From positions 1 to 22,298 of the IMG/VR virus record IMGVR_UViG_3300003324_000710: a DNA stretch of 22,298 nt. One strand, 5' to 3'. Under the pieces are notes generated by a model. That model was not told the DNA's origin. It made no database searches and was given only the letters and a program-made list of their open reading frames with translations. The translations under genes and the position numbers were made by a program. Below are positions 21,279 through 22,298 of this stretch, in pieces (position 1 is the first letter of the stretch; every line of letters begins with the position of its first letter). Source of the stretch: a virus.

Positions 21279-21733
21279 CCGCCTTCGAGCGCAAGTCGTT
21301 CAGCGTGGCGATGGGCGGACGGAAGCCCGACGACTGCCAGCACGGGTGGATCAACGAACGTGGGCGCTGCGTGTTCTGTGGCGCGGACGGGCACCGTGGG
21401 GCTGCGCCGCAGACGATTCTCGACAACGACGTTCTCGCACGCGTCATCGTCGGCGAACTCCAGCGGTCTCCGCGTGGCGTTAGCCTGCCACGACTGGCAA
21501 AGGACCTCGGGGCGCTTGCGACGAACGGGCGCATCCATCGAATACTTCGGGCGCTCGTCGACTATGGCGCCGCTGAACGTTCCTTCGGTCCGGCTGGAGT
21601 TACAACGCTCCCAACGGGCACAGCGGTCGACGGACCGGAGAGGAGGGTCTACCGCCGAAGGTGGAGGGGCGAGTTTGACTTCGCCGACTTCGCTGACTTC
21701 ATCGACAGGCGGTGGCAGGCGAAAGCTCGGTAG
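21275..21733 (+). CDS. zinc-finger plus winged-helix-like protein
   Basis: Predicted 152 residues from GTG 21275; an apparent upstream extension overlaps the previous gene. CQHGWINERGRCVFCGA (ligands C21 ... C33, C36) forms a small zinc site, then LARVIVGELQRSPRGVSLPR, LAKDLGALATNGRIHRILRA, LVDYGAAERSFG reads as a winged helix. It may regulate late genes, lying just before the terminator and portal. A duplicated DFADFADF near the end comes from a short DNA repeat. Fold plausible, role unknown. Confidence 0.6.
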   Translation: MTAFERKSFSVAMGGRKPDDCQHGWINERGRCVFCGADGHRGAAPQTILDNDVLARVIVGELQRSPRGVSLPRLAKDLGALATNGRIHRILRALVDYGAAERSFGPAGVTTLPTGTAVDGPERRVYRRRWRGEFDFADFADFIDRRWQAKAR

Positions 21734-21792
21734 CCGTCCAACTGTTGCGTCCGCGCCGCATTCGTCGTACTCTTGATGCGCTGAGCAGTCCA

Positions 21793-21808
21793 CCGGTCAA
21801 CTGACCGG
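21793..21808. promoter_or_regulatory. 16-bp palindrome before the terminator
   Basis: CCGGTCA and TGACCGG are perfect 7-bp arms separated by 2 bases, too close for an RNA hairpin and therefore more like a dimer-binding DNA site. It is followed at once by AC-AAT, giving GGACAAT at 21807-21813, which equals the half-site of the operator at 6790-6810. Confidence 0.5.
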
Positions 21809-21829
21809 ACAATCCATTCCAGGCCGACT

Positions 21830-21876
21830 GGCCCTCCACTCCCGAGCACATCGGGGGTTGGGGGCCTTTCTCTTTT
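21830..21876 (+). terminator. strong rho-independent terminator
   Basis: A 16-position stem, GGCCCTCCACTCCCGA (21830-21845) with TCGGGGGTTGGGGGCC (21851-21866), has one mismatch and two G-U pairs, a GCACA loop, and is followed directly by TTTCTCTTTT. It would end rightward transcription from the terminase region before the portal gene. Confidence 0.85.
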
Positions 21877-21909
21877 CCACCCACATCGCACCGCATGGTC
21901 CAGTTCTAA

Positions 21910-22298
21910 GTGGCCGAGACGGTCGAGAAACCCGCCAGCAGCTCCACGAACTTCTCCCTCGAGCGCGCGGCCGAAGCGCCGCCCAAGCTCGACGCCTCTG
22001 ACGAGGACAAGGGCCACTACGCCCTCGCGCGCTTCGCGATCCAGAATGACCACTACGCGGGCCTGTACCGGCAGTGGGCCAAACCGCTCTTCTTCCTCGT
22101 CGGCAAGCATTGGCTCAACTGGAACGCGAAACGGGTCCAGTACGAGCTGGATAACGACGTTCCGGAGTGGCGGCAGCAGCCGGTCACGAACTACACCTAC
22201 GCCGTCTACCGCGCCGCCGTCTCGAAGCTGACGAAGCAGCGCCCGAAGCACGAGGTCGTCCCGCCGTCGGGCGACTCCGACGACCGCGAGGCCGCGAA
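21910..22298 (+). CDS. portal protein, N-terminal part (cut by window end)
   Basis: GTG 21910 starts an open frame with no stop before the window end, giving 129 codons of an unfinished gene. After a Ser/Ala/Asp-rich start, residues 42-125 read ARFAIQNDHYAGLYRQWAKP, WLNWNAKRVQYELDNDVPEW, then QQPVTNYTYAVYRAAVSKLT and VPPSGDSDDREAA. The last segments match the start of portal proteins (conserved N near the first long helix, P and D-x2-D-x2-A after it), closest by eye to the P22 type. Portals form the dodecameric DNA gate of the capsid. It follows the terminator, so it needs its own promoter or read-through. Class good, subtype uncertain. Confidence 0.85.
   Translation, partial: MAETVEKPASSSTNFSLERAAEAPPKLDASDEDKGHYALARFAIQNDHYAGLYRQWAKPLFFLVGKHWLNWNAKRVQYELDNDVPEWRQQPVTNYTYAVYRAAVSKLTKQRPKHEVVPPSGDSDDREAA

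Noticed and set aside
21649-22251. 200-residue minus-strand ORF at the right end
   Set aside because: Crosses the terminator and opposes the portal frame, which shows clear family motifs.

Overview
The window looks like part of the genome of a tailed, probably temperate, double-stranded DNA phage (or a prophage) of a GC-rich bacterium. Base composition is roughly two thirds G+C by eye and coding genes strongly prefer G or C at the third codon position. Evidence for a phage: a large serine recombinase, a divergent repressor control region, a lambda O-type replication protein, an HNH nuclease, a RuvC-like resolvase, small and large terminase subunits and the start of a portal protein, all packed with ATGA/GTGA start-stop overlaps. 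No tRNA, rRNA or CRISPR array is visible. The host phylum cannot be read from the sequence.

Left arm (1-6558, rightward): a truncated DUF6745-like gene with an in-frame 9-bp tandem repeat, an unrecognised phage protein, a HerA/FtsK-like P-loop ATPase ending in two copies of a winged-helix module, a 59-residue ORF, the serine recombinase, a very basic protein, a Cys/His protein and a LexA-type winged helix without the LexA protease. The last gene runs tail to tail into a small XRE repressor on the minus strand.

Switch (6771-6864): the repressor and the first gene of the main rightward operon are divergent. Between them lie a perfect 8-bp-arm dyad, a second near-perfect dyad and face-to-face sigma70-like promoters. 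The predicted repressor transcript would be leaderless.

Right arm (6865-15380): DNA-metabolism genes (SNF2 helicase with an N-terminal HARP-like segment, winged-helix-like protein, HNH nuclease, O-type initiator, RuvC-like resolvase) mixed with small unknowns, a STAS anti-sigma-antagonist-like protein, a small protein resembling the Acb2/Tad1 hairpin family and a cold-shock protein. The O-type gene carries a cluster of GGGTA-type dyads followed by an A-rich stretch, the expected layout of a replication origin inside the initiator gene.

Packaging and structure (15381-22298): a 13-bp inverted repeat, three small Lys-rich proteins sharing a C-terminal I-x-x-A-M motif, a free-standing HNH nuclease on the opposite strand, terminase small and large subunits, a group of small accessory genes including one membrane-anchored protein, a strong intrinsic terminator and the first 129 codons of a portal protein cut by the window end.

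Most likely logic: the repressor holds the rightward operon off. On induction that operon makes initiator, helicase and recombination enzymes, then packaging and head genes. The recombinase in the left arm handles integration or excision.
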